Assembly (NCBI RefSeq): GCF_003860405.1
Contig: NZ_CP034170.1
Span: 2,356,001-2,420,000 of the forward strand
Length of the DNA stretch: 64,000 bases
Origin: Nakamurella antarctica
Lineage (GTDB): Bacteria; Actinomycetota; Actinomycetes; Mycobacteriales; Nakamurellaceae
Direction: 5' to 3'
Below the pieces are notes generated by a model. That model was not told where the DNA came from, ran no database searches, and saw only the letters and a program-made list of their open reading frames with translations. Made by a program: the position numbers and the translations under genes. Below are positions 9,937 to 19,273 of the stretch, piece after piece (position 1 is the first letter of the stretch; each line of letters starts with the position of its first letter).

Positions 9937-10251
9937 TCAGCTACCGAACTCGGCGAGCAGTGCCGCGCGCTGTCGTTCGCCCAAGCCACGTACCCGGCGG
10001 CTGGGAGCGATTTCGAACTGCTCCATCAGCTGCGCTGCACGCACCTTGCCGACACCCGGCATGGCCTCAAGCAAGGCCGAAACCTTTAATTTCGCCAACG
10101 CTTCGTTGGTCTTGGCGTCGACCAGAACCTGGTTCATGGTCGACGTTCCCTTCTTCAGGCTTTCCTTGAGCTCGGCGCGGGCTTTACGCGCGGCGGCTGC
10201 CTTTTCCAAGGCTGATGCGCGCTGCTCGGGGGTCAACTGGGGCAATGCCAC
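9937..10251 (-). CDS. mihF: Actinobacterial integration host factor
   Basis: 104 residues from GTG 10251. The N-terminal helix is rich in Lys/Arg/Ala ([20 protein letters not shown]) and the helix-two-turn-helix core shows [17 protein letters not shown] followed by [18 protein letters not shown], the DNA-backbone-binding part of mIHF/sIHF. This is a nucleoid protein, unrelated to the alpha/beta IHF of enterics, that bends DNA and influences recombination and transcription. pyrF/carB, its usual upstream neighbours, are missing here; a 398-bp gap leads to accC instead. Confidence 0.95.
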   Translation of the reverse strand: MALPQLTPEQRASALEKAAAARKARAELKESLKKGTSTMNQVLVDAKTNEALAKLKVSALLEAMPGVGKVRAAQLMEQFEIAPSRRVRGLGERQRAALLAEFGS

Positions 10252-10649
10252 TTCGGCCTCACTTCGGTGTTGGGTAAACGGTGGTCGGATAAAGCTGAAT
10301 CGATGGTGCTAGTCCGCACTCGTGTCAGGGTAAGTACCCCGGCAGGAGTTGGTGCGGGCGGCTGCGACCCTTGACGAACGTACAGATGAGGGCATGTCCG
10401 GGGCAAACCGGCGGAGAAAAACTATCGGCAGTTCTCGCTCGCTCCCCCGGTCGTCGGAGCGCACGCTACGGTATCTCGCACGGCGGGGCCGCTGGGCGAG
10501 CTGATCACCACCGATGATTAGCCCTAGTCTAGGCCGCGTAAGTCCAGTTCACAGCCCTGAGACCGCCTAAAGTTGCCTCTATCACGTGCCCGGGCACTGG
10601 TTCACAGAAAGTTCCCACGCACTTGCCCGTCCCAGAGCTAGAAATCAGC
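10252..10649. other. 398-bp intergenic stretch between mihF and accC
   Basis: No open reading frame with family support and no tRNA-like cloverleaf was seen. The stretch must hold the mihF promoter on the minus strand and probably the accC terminator region. No clear T-run terminator was found. Confidence 0.5.
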
Positions 10650-11996
10650 TCACTTGCGAGCACGCATCCGGGCAATGATTCCGGTGTCGTAGTCGCCCGA
10701 GATAAACTCTTCGTTGTCTAGCAGCTCCGCGTGGAACGCAAGATTCGACTTGGGCCCCACCACTACGAAATTTGCCACCGCAGCCCGGAGCGTGCGCAGC
10801 GCGTCGGAGCGATCACTCCCGTGCACGATCAGCTTGGCCATGAGCGAATCGTAGGACGGAGTTACTGTCGTGCCATTGGCATAGCCGGAGTCGACCCGCA
10901 CACCCGGGCCGGAGGGCTCCTCCCACTCGGTGATGACGCCTGGTCCCGGCAGAAACCTTTTGGAATCCTCGGCATTGATCCGTAGTTCTATGGCGTGCCC
11001 GCGAGACACGAGCGTCGCCGGGTCGAAGTCCACTGGCTCACCAGCGGCGACTCGGAGCTGCGCCTGTACCAAGTCAATGCCGAGCACGGCCTCGGTAATG
11101 GGGTGCTCCACCTGCAGCCGGGTGTTCATTTCGAGGAAGAAGAACTCGCCGGTCTCCGGGGCGAGAAGAAACTCGACGGTGCCAGCGCCGCGGTAGTCGA
11201 CAGCTTCGCCCGCCTTGCGGGCCGCGCTCAGCATCTGCGCGCGCAGCGCGTCATCGACCGCGGGTGAGGGGGTCTCCTCCGCGACTTTTTGGTTGCGACG
11301 CTGCACGGAGCAGTCGCGCTCCCCCAGCGCCAGTACCGTGCCGTCGGCCAAGCCAAGGATTTGAACCTCCACATGACGCACCCGCGGGTAGTACCGCTCC
11401 ACGAAGACCGAGGAGTCGCCGAAGAGCCGGCCGGCGAACGCTGTGACCTTTTCGTATTCGGCCTCCATCGCTGCCGCCGAGTCAACGACGGCCATCCCCA
11501 TTCCGCCACCGCCGGCGGAGGCTTTGATCATCACCGGGTAGCCAATTTCAGCGGCTGAGTCGAGGGCTGCTTGCGCGCTGTTCAGTGCATCCTCAGATCC
11601 TGGTGCCACCGGCACGCCAGCGGCCTGCATGGCGTTCCGGGCGGCGATCTTGTCACCCATGGCGGTAATAGCCTCCGGTGACGGGCCCACCCAGATCAGG
11701 CCGGCGTCCACTACCGCGCGCGCGAAATCGGTGTTTTCGGAAAGGAACCCGTATCCGGGGTGGATGGCAGCCGCCCCGGTGGCGAGGGCCGCAGCCAGCA
11801 CCGCCTCAGCATTGCGATAGGACTGCGCGGGGTCGGCCGGACCGATGAGCACCGCTTCGTCAGCTTCGAGGACGAAGGGCAGATCTACGTCGGCTTCGGA
11901 GTACACGGCGATCGTGCGCAGGCCCATTGCCTTCGCCGTGCGGATAACGCGTCTGGCGATTTCGCCGCGGTTGGCTACCAGCAGGGAGTCGAACAT
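10650..11996 (-). CDS. accC: Biotin carboxylase, stand-alone subunit
   Basis: 448 residues, the length of a single-function biotin carboxylase with no fused biotin carrier domain. The N-terminal domain starts MFDSLLVANRGEIARRVIRT. The ATP-grasp core has a glycine-rich lid SAGGGGMGMA, where most relatives have Arg or Lys between the glycine runs, and the active-site strand EMNTRLQVEHPITE. It carboxylates biotin on a separate carrier protein for acetyl- or acyl-CoA carboxylase. No accB or accD gene is nearby, so partners must be encoded elsewhere. AGAGG lies about ten bases before ATG 11996. Mycobacteria usually have fused AccA subunits, which makes a lone AccC here mildly unusual. Confidence 0.92.
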   Translation of the reverse strand: MFDSLLVANRGEIARRVIRTAKAMGLRTIAVYSEADVDLPFVLEADEAVLIGPADPAQSYRNAEAVLAAALATGAAAIHPGYGFLSENTDFARAVVDAGLIWVGPSPEAITAMGDKIAARNAMQAAGVPVAPGSEDALNSAQAALDSAAEIGYPVMIKASAGGGGMGMAVVDSAAAMEAEYEKVTAFAGRLFGDSSVFVERYYPRVRHVEVQILGLADGTVLALGERDCSVQRRNQKVAEETPSPAVDDALRAQMLSAARKAGEAVDYRGAGTVEFLLAPETGEFFFLEMNTRLQVEHPITEAVLGIDLVQAQLRVAAGEPVDFDPATLVSRGHAIELRINAEDSKRFLPGPGVITEWEEPSGPGVRVDSGYANGTTVTPSYDSLMAKLIVHGSDRSDALRTLRAAVANFVVVGPKSNLAFHAELLDNEEFISGDYDTGIIARMRARK

Positions 11997-12090
11997 GTAA
12001 GGGCACCTCTTTCGTTGAAAGCCGTTGCAGCGTCGAGTGTCTACCTAGGTTGGTACGGGGGAACGTCTACATCTATGGAGCGGTACGGAG

Positions 12091-13320
12091 CTACGCGGTG
12101 AGTTCTCCGGGTCGGCCTACGGTAGCCCGGTAAATCGTGCCATTGCCCCACACCGAGACAGACCGATCGCGGGCCTTGATCCATGCGGATTGCCCACGGC
12201 GCAGGTCCAGAACCGATCCGTCGTTATGGGCCACGCTCACGGCCCCCTCGGTGCACAGAAGGATTTGCGGCCCCAGACTTGCCAGCGTGATCATCGCACC
12301 AACATCGGCGCCAGCCAGGTCCAGCCGGGACAATTCGAATTCTGGTGCCGGGGTCTGGTAGTAGACCTCGATTCCATCGCGTACCTCCCCGGTCAGCACT
12401 TCGCGGTCGCCCGCGCTGAAATCCAAGATGCGCACAAGTTCGGGCACGTCGACATGCTTGGGGGTCAACCCGCCCCGAAGGACATTGTCGGAGTTGGCCA
12501 TGATCTCCACGCCGACACCCGAGAGATAGGCGTGCAAATTGCCAGCAGGAAGGTAGAGCGCTTCCCCCGGCTGCAGCGTGAGCCGGTTCAGCATCAGGCT
12601 GGCCAGCGCACCCCAATCCTCTGGGTACCGCTCCCCCAAACTCAGAGCCGTCCGGTACTCGGCCTCGAACGGCGTGCCCCGGCCAATCGCCGTGACAGCT
12701 CCTGCCAGCACTGCGCTGAGCAACTGCGTCATCCGCGTCTGCGGCAGCGTGACCAAGGTGGAAAATAGGGCCCGCACTCCGTCGGAATCTGGTTGCCCAG
12801 ACAACAGCGACAGGAAGTGGTCCAGCTCCGGGACCTGCAGACCCGCAAGGACTTTCACCGTCGCCGCCGGATCCCGGAAACCGCACAGCGCCTCAAATGG
12901 AGTGAGGGCGCAAATCAACTCGGGCTTGTGGAACCGATCTTTGTAGTTCCGATCGGGGCTGGCGAGGGGGATCCCCTGGGCATCCTCTTGGTCATACCCT
13001 TGCTCTGCCTGAATGATCGAAGGGTGCGCTTGCAAGGAGAGCGGCTGCTCTGCGGCAAGAACTTTGAGGAGAAACGGTAACCGGTCATGGAATCGATGAG
13101 CGGCTTCCGCCCCCAGATGCAGCTCAGGGTCACGTGCGATAGCTGTGTCCAGACGCGTTGGCGCACCGTCAATATCGATCTGGGACGGGTCGCCTGGATG
13201 AGCACCCAACCAGAGTTCCGCATACGGATGCGCAGACGGGACGGGTTCACCGAGGAGTTCCGCGATCGCAGTTCTGGATCCCCAGGCATAGGGCCGGATG
13301 CGGTTGCGCATTAGTTCCAC
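12091..13320 (-). CDS. manA: Mannose-6-phosphate isomerase, type I
   Basis: 409 residues from GTG 13320. The N-terminus MELMRNRIRPYAWGSRTAIAE mirrors mycobacterial ManA, which favours this start over the ATG at 13311 (itself overlapping the upstream stop as TAATG). Zinc-site features of the cupin core are visible: AELWLGAHPGDPS, LPFLLKVLAAEQPLSLQAHPS and the later LPAGNLHAYLSGVGVEIMANSDNVLRGG. The enzyme interconverts fructose-6-P and mannose-6-P, the entry to GDP-mannose. It is the last gene of the manB-Trm112-SIS-manA operon and overlaps the SIS gene by ten bases, so it is probably translationally coupled. Confidence 0.95.
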   Translation of the reverse strand: MELMRNRIRPYAWGSRTAIAELLGEPVPSAHPYAELWLGAHPGDPSQIDIDGAPTRLDTAIARDPELHLGAEAAHRFHDRLPFLLKVLAAEQPLSLQAHPSIIQAEQGYDQEDAQGIPLASPDRNYKDRFHKPELICALTPFEALCGFRDPAATVKVLAGLQVPELDHFLSLLSGQPDSDGVRALFSTLVTLPQTRMTQLLSAVLAGAVTAIGRGTPFEAEYRTALSLGERYPEDWGALASLMLNRLTLQPGEALYLPAGNLHAYLSGVGVEIMANSDNVLRGGLTPKHVDVPELVRILDFSAGDREVLTGEVRDGIEVYYQTPAPEFELSRLDLAGADVGAMITLASLGPQILLCTEGAVSVAHNDGSVLDLRRGQSAWIKARDRSVSVWGNGTIYRATVGRPGELTA

Positions 13321-14609
13321 CGGTCGACGTCCTCCTGATCACGAGCAATGTGCATGACTGTATCGGGCCGCAGCGCGCCCCTCCCGCTCAACTGGCCACC
13401 CAGGCCCGCTGGCGAATCAAGAGGCGCGGCCTGACCGGCACCGACACCGATGTAGACGGCAGCAAAATCCAACCGAAGCATCATGACGGCAGCCGCAGCC
13501 CAATCAGCAATGAGCGGTCGAAAGGGGCCATCTGATTCCGCGCCCGTCGGCGTCGGGAAGCTCCCCGAACGCCACCCTTGCGAGTGCGCCATCACCAATT
13601 CAGGGCCGTCGAGTGCGATTGCATTCGGCAGCGCCCGCGTGATGGTCGAATACCACGCCAACAGCGGCGCAAACCCGGTCACAGGTGGGAACTGTGCGGG
13701 CCGAGCCTTCAGCACCACAGGCCGCAGCGGCAGCTGAATCGGCGCGTCATCACCGTCGAGCAACTCGTCAAAGGGATCAGCGAAAATGTCGGGGCGTCGA
13801 GTGAGTCGCTCCACCAGGGCCGGTGCCTGACTGAGCTGTTCCTGCGTATAGACGGCGGCAGGATAACCAGCGATCTCGGCCAAAACACCGGCGCCGTGCG
13901 CGGTCAGCGCATCCCCCACCGGCTCGCTGCCGATCAGCACGCCCATACCCGACACTAGATGCAGCGCAAGCGCTTTCGCTGGATTCATAAACATTTCACT
14001 GCTGGGTGCACACATCAGGGATTGTGCATCCAGCAGGTCAGCAAGTAGACCAATCTCCGCTGACGTCGGCGCCCCACCCATTTCCCCCAATAAGCCGCAC
14101 GCGCCTGCAACCATCAACAACGTCGTCAGCCGGGAAGGCCCCGCCAGTGCCTCCGGGATTCCCATCGCTGGAACTGACAGGCTGGGTCCAGCGGCGTACG
14201 CCATCTCGCCATCGGCAGCGGCGCGCACGAGTACGGCAGCGCCGCGCCTGCGAGCAATTTCGACCGCGGAAGCCACGCCAAGCCCGCCCGAATCGCCGTC
14301 GGAGGCGAAGACCACCACGGCGTCGAGGGCGCCGATCCAGGACGGCAATACGGCGCTCACCAACGTGGGAACCGGTGAGCGGGAGCCAATCAGCGCAAGG
14401 CCAATAGCTGCATCCGCAGCTGCTCGACCTTGGGCAATCACTACCAGCGCTCGTGGGCGAAGGCCGACAAACGCCGCAAGGGCGGAGGCAGCACTCAACG
14501 GGGACGACCGGACCTGGGCCCCCGCAGTAGCCGCTGCTGGTAGGAGTGCCGCGGCGTCACGGTCCATCAGTGCGGCGGGGTCGCTGAGTAGCACTTCCAG
14601 GTCGCTCAC
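13311..14609 (-). CDS. SIS-domain protein, phosphoglucose/phosphomannose isomerase-like (Rv3256c-like)
   Basis: 432 residues from GTG 14609; this GTG overlaps the TGA of the Trm112 gene as GTGA, which decides the start. The middle carries a SIS-type sugar-phosphate fold (VVIAQGRAAADAAIGLALIGSRSPVPT, then AVVVFASDGDSGG), and the C-terminal half resembles the phosphomannose-isomerase tail of bifunctional PGI/PMI enzymes. M. tuberculosis has an equivalent (Rv3256c) in the same position between manA and manB. Some catalytic residues of true PGI/PMI are not evident to me, so enzymatic activity is inferred from context: handling mannose or glucose phosphates, or regulating the flanking enzymes. Confidence 0.8.
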   Translation of the reverse strand: MSDLEVLLSDPAALMDRDAAALLPAAATAGAQVRSSPLSAASALAAFVGLRPRALVVIAQGRAAADAAIGLALIGSRSPVPTLVSAVLPSWIGALDAVVVFASDGDSGGLGVASAVEIARRRGAAVLVRAAADGEMAYAAGPSLSVPAMGIPEALAGPSRLTTLLMVAGACGLLGEMGGAPTSAEIGLLADLLDAQSLMCAPSSEMFMNPAKALALHLVSGMGVLIGSEPVGDALTAHGAGVLAEIAGYPAAVYTQEQLSQAPALVERLTRRPDIFADPFDELLDGDDAPIQLPLRPVVLKARPAQFPPVTGFAPLLAWYSTITRALPNAIALDGPELVMAHSQGWRSGSFPTPTGAESDGPFRPLIADWAAAAVMMLRLDFAAVYIGVGAGQAAPLDSPAGLGGQLSGRGALRPDTVMHIARDQEDVDRWN

Positions 14610-14833
14610 GGCACCTGGCCGCCGGGGAGCGCGGCCTCGTCCAGCAATAACACCGGAATCCCATCCCGCACCGGGAACATTCTTCCGCACTCGGTGCAGG
14701 TCAGGGCTAGAGCTAACGCGTCATCGGGGGTGCCGAGGACCAGCGGGGCGTGATGTTCCGCGGGGCAGGCGAGAACCTCCAGAAGAGCAGGATCCAGAAC
14801 TGCGGTGAGCGGGTTCACGGGAGAAGTTGCCAT
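14606..14833 (-). CDS. Trm112-family zinc-ribbon protein
   Basis: 75 residues from ATG 14833 (MATSPVNPLTAVLDPALLEV). It shows the Trm112 pattern: LACPAEHHAPLVL, LTCTECGRMFPVRDGIPVLL. Only three of the four ribbon cysteines are present; CPxC has become CPAEHH, where His may substitute. Small Trm112-like proteins are activators of methyltransferases in eukaryotes; in actinobacteria they sit in mannose operons with no proven role. It overlaps the SIS gene by 4 bp. Its product may stabilise one of its operon neighbours, which is inference. Confidence 0.85.
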   Translation of the reverse strand: MATSPVNPLTAVLDPALLEVLACPAEHHAPLVLGTPDDALALALTCTECGRMFPVRDGIPVLLLDEAALPGGQVP

Positions 14834-14916
14834 GGGAACAGTGTGACCCACTTCCGGGTGGAATGCCCCGTGGGGCTAACTCAGCAGCCAACAGGACGGC
14901 CAACTCAGGAACCAAC

Positions 14917-16335
14917 TCAGGACCGTATGACGGCGAGCAACTCATCCCGCAGCGTCGCCATCTGCTCCGTCGTCGCCGCTTCCACGTTGAGCCGCAACAG
15001 CGGTTCAGTGTTTGAAACGCGCACATTGAACCAGCTGCCATCCGGCAGCGTAACGGTGACACCGTCCATCTCGTCGATCTCGCCATCGCGTGCTGCGCCG
15101 AACTCACGGATTAGCTGTTGTTTCCCGGGCGCATCGTCGACGGTCGAGTTGATCTCCCCTGAAGCGCTGTACCGGTCGTAATCCGCGACGAGAGCCGAGA
15201 GAGGCCCCGCCTGTCCGCCCAGTGCGGCAAGGACGTGCAATGCGGCCAACATCCCGGTGTCGGCCTTGAAGAAGTCCGCAAAGTAGTAATGCGCGGAGTG
15301 TTCCCCGCCGAAAATGGCGCCGGTGCGGGCCATCTCGGCTTTGATAAACGAATGACCGACTCTGGTCCGAACACTGGTACCGCCGGCTGCATCCACGATT
15401 TCCGGTACGGCTCGGGAGGTAATGAGGTTGTACAGGATGGTGGCGCCCGGGTGCTTCGCGAGCTCGCGCTCGGCTACCAGCGCCGTAATGGCCGATGGCG
15501 AGACCGGGAGGCCTCGTTCGTCCACTACAAAACACCTGTCCGCATCCCCGTCGAAAGCGAGGCCAATATCTGCTCCGGCAGCTTTCACGGCGGCCTGCAG
15601 GTCGACGATGTTTTTCGGGTCTAGCGGATTTGCCTCGTGGTTCGGGAAGGAGCCGTCCAGCTCAAAAAACAGCTCTTTGATCGTCAGCGGCAACCCACCG
15701 AGAACCGCCGGAACTGTGTAACCGGCCATGCCGTTACCCGCGTCCACCACCACCGTCAGCGGACGAATGTGAGTCAGATCCACCAAGTTCAGCAGAAACT
15801 GCGAATACCCGGTGAGAAGGTTCCGCTCCTCGATGGCGCCCTTGGTGGCGGCTGGGACCACCACGGCTCCGTCCAAGATCGCGGCTGCCTCGTCCCGAAC
15901 CTGAACCAAGCCGGTCTCGGAGCTAACTGGTACGGCGCCGGCGCGGCAGAACTTGATGCCGTTGTATTCCGCCGGATTGTGCGAGGCGGTGAACATCGCG
16001 CCGGGAAGGTTCAGGATTCCTGACGCGTAGTACAACAGGTCGGTTGATCCGAGACCTGCATTGATCACGTTCAGGCCCGCGCCGGTGACCCCGCCCGCAA
16101 AAGCCGCGGCCAGACCCGGCGAAGATTCGCGCATGTCGTAGGCCATCACCACAGCGCCCGGCCCGCCGTCAGCCGAATCTTCCCGCACCAGGTGGGCGAA
16201 GGCGACGCCCAGTGCCCTCGCGGCATCCTCGGTGAATTCGACGCCGACCAGGCCGCGTACGTCATAAGCCTTGACGATCGCGCGTAGCCGATTTCCAGCT
16301 GTATCTGACGAGCCTGAAGTGCGTGTGTCGCTCAT
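14917..16335 (-). CDS. manB: Phosphomannomutase / phosphoglucomutase
   Basis: 472 residues from ATG 16335, with AGGA upstream; the longer reading from 16449 adds an unconserved tail. The hexose-phosphate mutase domains are visible: IVKAYDVRGLVG at the start, the phosphoserine loop FTASHNPAEYNGIKF, the Mg-binding loop FDGDADRCFVVDE, sugar-binding GGEHSAHYYF, and the C-terminal phosphate-binding RVSNTEPLLRLNVEA. It converts mannose-6-P to mannose-1-P (and probably glucose phosphates), supplying the manC-like enzyme at 30.2 kb. It corresponds in position to Rv3257c. Confidence 0.96.
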   Translation of the reverse strand: MSDTRTSGSSDTAGNRLRAIVKAYDVRGLVGVEFTEDAARALGVAFAHLVREDSADGGPGAVVMAYDMRESSPGLAAAFAGGVTGAGLNVINAGLGSTDLLYYASGILNLPGAMFTASHNPAEYNGIKFCRAGAVPVSSETGLVQVRDEAAAILDGAVVVPAATKGAIEERNLLTGYSQFLLNLVDLTHIRPLTVVVDAGNGMAGYTVPAVLGGLPLTIKELFFELDGSFPNHEANPLDPKNIVDLQAAVKAAGADIGLAFDGDADRCFVVDERGLPVSPSAITALVAERELAKHPGATILYNLITSRAVPEIVDAAGGTSVRTRVGHSFIKAEMARTGAIFGGEHSAHYYFADFFKADTGMLAALHVLAALGGQAGPLSALVADYDRYSASGEINSTVDDAPGKQQLIREFGAARDGEIDEMDGVTVTLPDGSWFNVRVSNTEPLLRLNVEAATTEQMATLRDELLAVIRS

Positions 16336-16479
16336 GAAGAGGGTTCCTTTGCTTGCACGAATCTGTGCGTCATTGCTCGCAGTGTCGGACGCGCCGGTTG
16401 CGGCCAGGGTTGTTCGTGGAAAAGAATAGTCGGCGTTCTTGAGCGGCATCGCATCCGAAACACGCTGGCAGCGCGCGGG

Positions 16480-16851
16480 CTAAGCCTCGGGAAAGCGCAA
16501 TACGCGCAAATGCCCACGCCGACCAGTGGTGTGCTCCTGGGGCTCACTGCGTTCGGCGCGGCCAGCCTCCCGCACAGCGTCCGCCAAGGCCTCTAGGTCG
16601 TCGGAGTTGGGCGAAGAGAGATCAAATTCCGCGCTGGGGCGGACCACTTCCCACCCTTTGGGGGCGGTCAGGCCAAGCGCATGATCAGAACACAAATCGT
16701 AAGAATGCGGCTCGGCAGCAGACGCGAGCGGCCCCACGACGGCAGTCGACTCGGCATAGGCAAACGTCAGGGTCGCCACAGCTGGGTTGATGCACCCGCT
16801 CCGCGAGCACCGTCGATTTCTCACCACACCCGCCACCCTAAGGTGCGCCAT
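16480..16851 (-). CDS. DUF3499 family protein
   Basis: About 123 residues. The conserved start of the family is the cysteine pair in RNRRCSRSGC, followed by PAVATLTFAYAESTAVVGPL and the second pair region YDLCSDHALGLTAPKGWEVV, which together look like a small zinc-binding fold. ATG 16851 is given; the GTG codons at 16827 or 16824, immediately before RNRRCS, are equally plausible starts since most relatives begin there. It sits upstream of manB as in mycobacteria (Rv3258c). The function is unknown. Its 5' end faces the divergent gtrA gene across about 50 bp. Confidence 0.85.
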   Translation of the reverse strand: MAHLRVAGVVRNRRCSRSGCINPAVATLTFAYAESTAVVGPLASAAEPHSYDLCSDHALGLTAPKGWEVVRPSAEFDLSSPNSDDLEALADAVREAGRAERSEPQEHTTGRRGHLRVLRFPEA

Positions 16852-16901
16852 CCGCGCTGGAGGTGCGACTCGCCGCACCTTGCGTAGGGTTACCGATTGA
16901 A

Positions 16902-17366
16902 ATGACGAATCACGACGCACCGCGGCCGCCAGCGGGGATGGCGGGCACACCTGGGCCGCTGCTGCGACTCATCCGGGATCAGCGCATCGCGTTCCTGCTC
17001 GTTGGCGGATTCAATACTGCGATCGGCGCGTTTTTCTTTATCCTTTTCCAGCTAATCCTCGGCGATTCCCGGTATCTTCTCGTGCTGCTGTGCGCCCACA
17101 TCTGCGCGGTCCTCTGCGCCTTTGTTCTCTACCGCCGGTTCGTTTTCCGGGTCCGGGGTCACCTCGCGCGGGATCTAGCCCGGTTCGAGCTGGTGAACCT
17201 GACGTCGTTGCTCATCAACGCCGCGCTCCTGACGGTCGCCGTGAGCGCGCTTACCCTTCCGGTCCTACCCTCGCAACTGGTGATTACCGCAGGCACCATG
17301 CTGATCAGCTTCTTCGGCCACCGCGGCTTTTCCTTCCGGCGGACGGCGACCGAGGGGAAGGTGTAA
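16902..17366 (+). CDS. GtrA-family membrane protein
   Basis: 154 residues from ATG 16902 (MTNHDAPRPP). Four hydrophobic segments are visible (about 34-54, 62-80, 96-116 and 122-140), with the GtrA signatures RFLLVGG-like IAFLLVGGFNTAIGAFFF and FVLYRRFVFR. GtrA proteins are thought to flip or carry lipid-linked sugars made by GtrB-type glycosyltransferases. The next genes are two GT2 enzymes, one with GtrB architecture, and the stop codon overlaps the next start as TAATG, so this is a glycosylation operon. It replaces nothing in the backbone but is inserted between DUF3499 and the Rv3259-like gene. Confidence 0.88.
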   Translation: MTNHDAPRPPAGMAGTPGPLLRLIRDQRIAFLLVGGFNTAIGAFFFILFQLILGDSRYLLVLLCAHICAVLCAFVLYRRFVFRVRGHLARDLARFELVNLTSLLINAALLTVAVSALTLPVLPSQLVITAGTMLISFFGHRGFSFRRTATEGKV

Positions 17367-18202
17367 TGCCTCGGGTTTCCGTCGTTGTTCCCGCCTACAA
17401 CAGCGTTCGGTTTATTGGGGCCACGATCGACTCGATCCTGGCCCAGTCCTACCGGGACTTTCACCTTTACATCAGTGACCACAGTTCCACAGACGGGACC
17501 TGGGAGGAGCTGCAGCGTTATGCAGGTCACGCTCAGGTGACGCTGAGCAGATTGCCCACCGGCGGCGGAGCTCCCGCCAATTGGAACGCGGTAACGGCAC
17601 ACGCGAGTTCAGATCTGATCAAGTTGGTCTGCGGTGACGATCTGGTCTACCCGGATTGTCTCGCGGTACAGGTGGCCGCTTTCGATTCGCACCCCGGCAC
17701 CGTCATGGTGGCGTCCGCGCGGGACATCATCGACGCTGCGGGGATGCCGATGATTCGCGGCCGTGGACTCGCCGGAATGACGGGCCCCATCAGGGGCCGC
17801 GACGCAGTCCGCCGCACCATCCTTGCGGGCGTCAATATCTTCGGTGAACCGGGCTGCGTCCTGTTCGACCGATCCACCTTGCTCGACGTGGGTGGATGGG
17901 ATGCGAGATTCCCCTACCTCATCGACCAGGCGACCTACACTCGCGTGCTCCTCCGGGGAGATTTAGTAGCGATTCCAGAGCCGCAAGCGGGATTCCGGAT
18001 CAACGACGATCAGTGGAGTGTCGCGCTGGCAAAATCCCAGTCCGCGCAGGCGAAGTCGTTTCACCGCTGGGTGTTTGAGACTCAACCAGGGATACTGGGC
18101 ACTCTCGATTTGCTCAGGGGCAACGCGATGGCGACAGCGATGGCCCTAGCTCGTCGAGCGGTCTCCGCCTGGCTTCGACGATCCCGCTCAACCACACCGT
18201 AG
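17366..18202 (+). CDS. Glycosyltransferase family 2
   Basis: 278 residues from ATG 17366, which overlaps the gtrA stop. The fold starts at once with VSVVVPAYNSVRFIGATIDS, continues with the nucleotide-binding ISDHSSTDGTWEE, and the divalent-metal motif region reads VCGDDLVYPDC. No membrane segment is evident, so it is probably a cytoplasmic GT-A enzyme. The likely product is an intermediate of the lipid-linked glycan handled by neighbouring GtrA. Donor and acceptor cannot be told. Confidence 0.88.
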   Translation: MPRVSVVVPAYNSVRFIGATIDSILAQSYRDFHLYISDHSSTDGTWEELQRYAGHAQVTLSRLPTGGGAPANWNAVTAHASSDLIKLVCGDDLVYPDCLAVQVAAFDSHPGTVMVASARDIIDAAGMPMIRGRGLAGMTGPIRGRDAVRRTILAGVNIFGEPGCVLFDRSTLLDVGGWDARFPYLIDQATYTRVLLRGDLVAIPEPQAGFRINDDQWSVALAKSQSAQAKSFHRWVFETQPGILGTLDLLRGNAMATAMALARRAVSAWLRRSRSTTP

Positions 18203-18232
18203 GTTGAACCTGCTCGGCTATAGTTTCCGAAC

Positions 18233-19273
18233 GTGGACGACACCAGCGGGTCAGGCAATGCCGGGCAACACACTCTCTCCGTCGTCATACCCGTCTATCA
18301 GGGCGAACGAACCCTGAACGCTCTCCTCGAAGAAGTTGCGGTGTACGCGCAGCCGGTCATCACCCCCGGTGGCCACAGAATGCGAATCACCGAGGTGCTC
18401 CTCGTACACGACAACGGACCGGACGGGTCCGCAGCGGTGATGAGGAACCTTGCAGAGCAATACGACTTCGTCCGCCCGGTATGGCTGAGCCGTAATTTCG
18501 GCCAGCACCCGGCAACTCTCGCAGGGATGGCGTCCGCCGGCGGCGATTGGATTGTCACCCTCGACGAAGACGGTCAGCACAATCCGGCCGACATCGTCCG
18601 CATGCTGGATGTGGCCCTGGATCAGCGGGCTGCCGTCGTGTACGCGAAACCGACAAACGAGCCACCGCACGGGTTTGCGCGCAACCTTGCATCACGCACG
18701 GCTAAACGAGCGCTTGCAGGCTCTGCTGGGGCAAACGGTGCCTCAGCCGTTGAATTTCAAAGCTTTCGCCTCATGCTGGGTGAAATTGGACGCAGCGTAG
18801 CGGCCTATGCCGGATCGGGTGTGTACCTGGATGTGGCCATGGGCTGGGTCGCCGGAAGGGTGGCGACGTGCGAGGTCGAACTTCGCGCAGAGGGCGACCG
18901 ACCGTCCGGATACTCGATGCGCTCGCTGGGTTCACATTTCTGGCGCATGGTCCTCTCCAGCGGAACCAAGGGCCTACGGCTCGTGAGTATTTTAGGAGCC
19001 GTCTTTGCCGTCGTCGGCTTCGTCCTGGCTCTATTCGTGGTGATTTCGCGGCTGTCCGGCTCACATTTCGTGGTCCAGGGGTGGGCGTCCTTGATGGTCG
19101 CGCTGCTGCTCGTCGGTGGCGCGATTTTGTTCTCACTGGGCATTATTGCCGAGTACATCGGTGTGGCCGTAAATATGGCGATGGGCAAACCGCTCTACCT
19201 GATCGTGAGCGATCCCCAGGACGGGCCGTTGGGGCGAGTGGATCCGCATGAAAGCCACGTACTCAGTGATTGA
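18233..19273 (+). CDS. GtrB-like polyprenyl-phosphate glycosyltransferase
   Basis: 346 residues from GTG 18233. The GT2 domain comes first (LSVVIPVYQGERTL, LSRNFGQHPATLAGM, and DEDGQHNP as the metal-binding DxD-type motif), then two C-terminal transmembrane helices (about 254-276 and 288-312) and a short tail ending in a cytoplasmic LYLIVSDP. This is the architecture of DPM1/GtrB enzymes, which charge decaprenyl phosphate with a single sugar. With GtrA just upstream and a polytopic protein downstream, it should feed an extracytoplasmic transferase. It overlaps the epimerase gene by 26 bp. Confidence 0.87.
   Translation: MDDTSGSGNAGQHTLSVVIPVYQGERTLNALLEEVAVYAQPVITPGGHRMRITEVLLVHDNGPDGSAAVMRNLAEQYDFVRPVWLSRNFGQHPATLAGMASAGGDWIVTLDEDGQHNPADIVRMLDVALDQRAAVVYAKPTNEPPHGFARNLASRTAKRALAGSAGANGASAVEFQSFRLMLGEIGRSVAAYAGSGVYLDVAMGWVAGRVATCEVELRAEGDRPSGYSMRSLGSHFWRMVLSSGTKGLRLVSILGAVFAVVGFVLALFVVISRLSGSHFVVQGWASLMVALLLVGGAILFSLGIIAEYIGVAVNMAMGKPLYLIVSDPQDGPLGRVDPHESHVLSD

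Noticed and set aside
10252-10649. Possible tRNA or small RNA gene in the mihF-accC gap
   Set aside because: GC-rich inverted segments are present, but no T-loop or anticodon arm pattern could be assembled.
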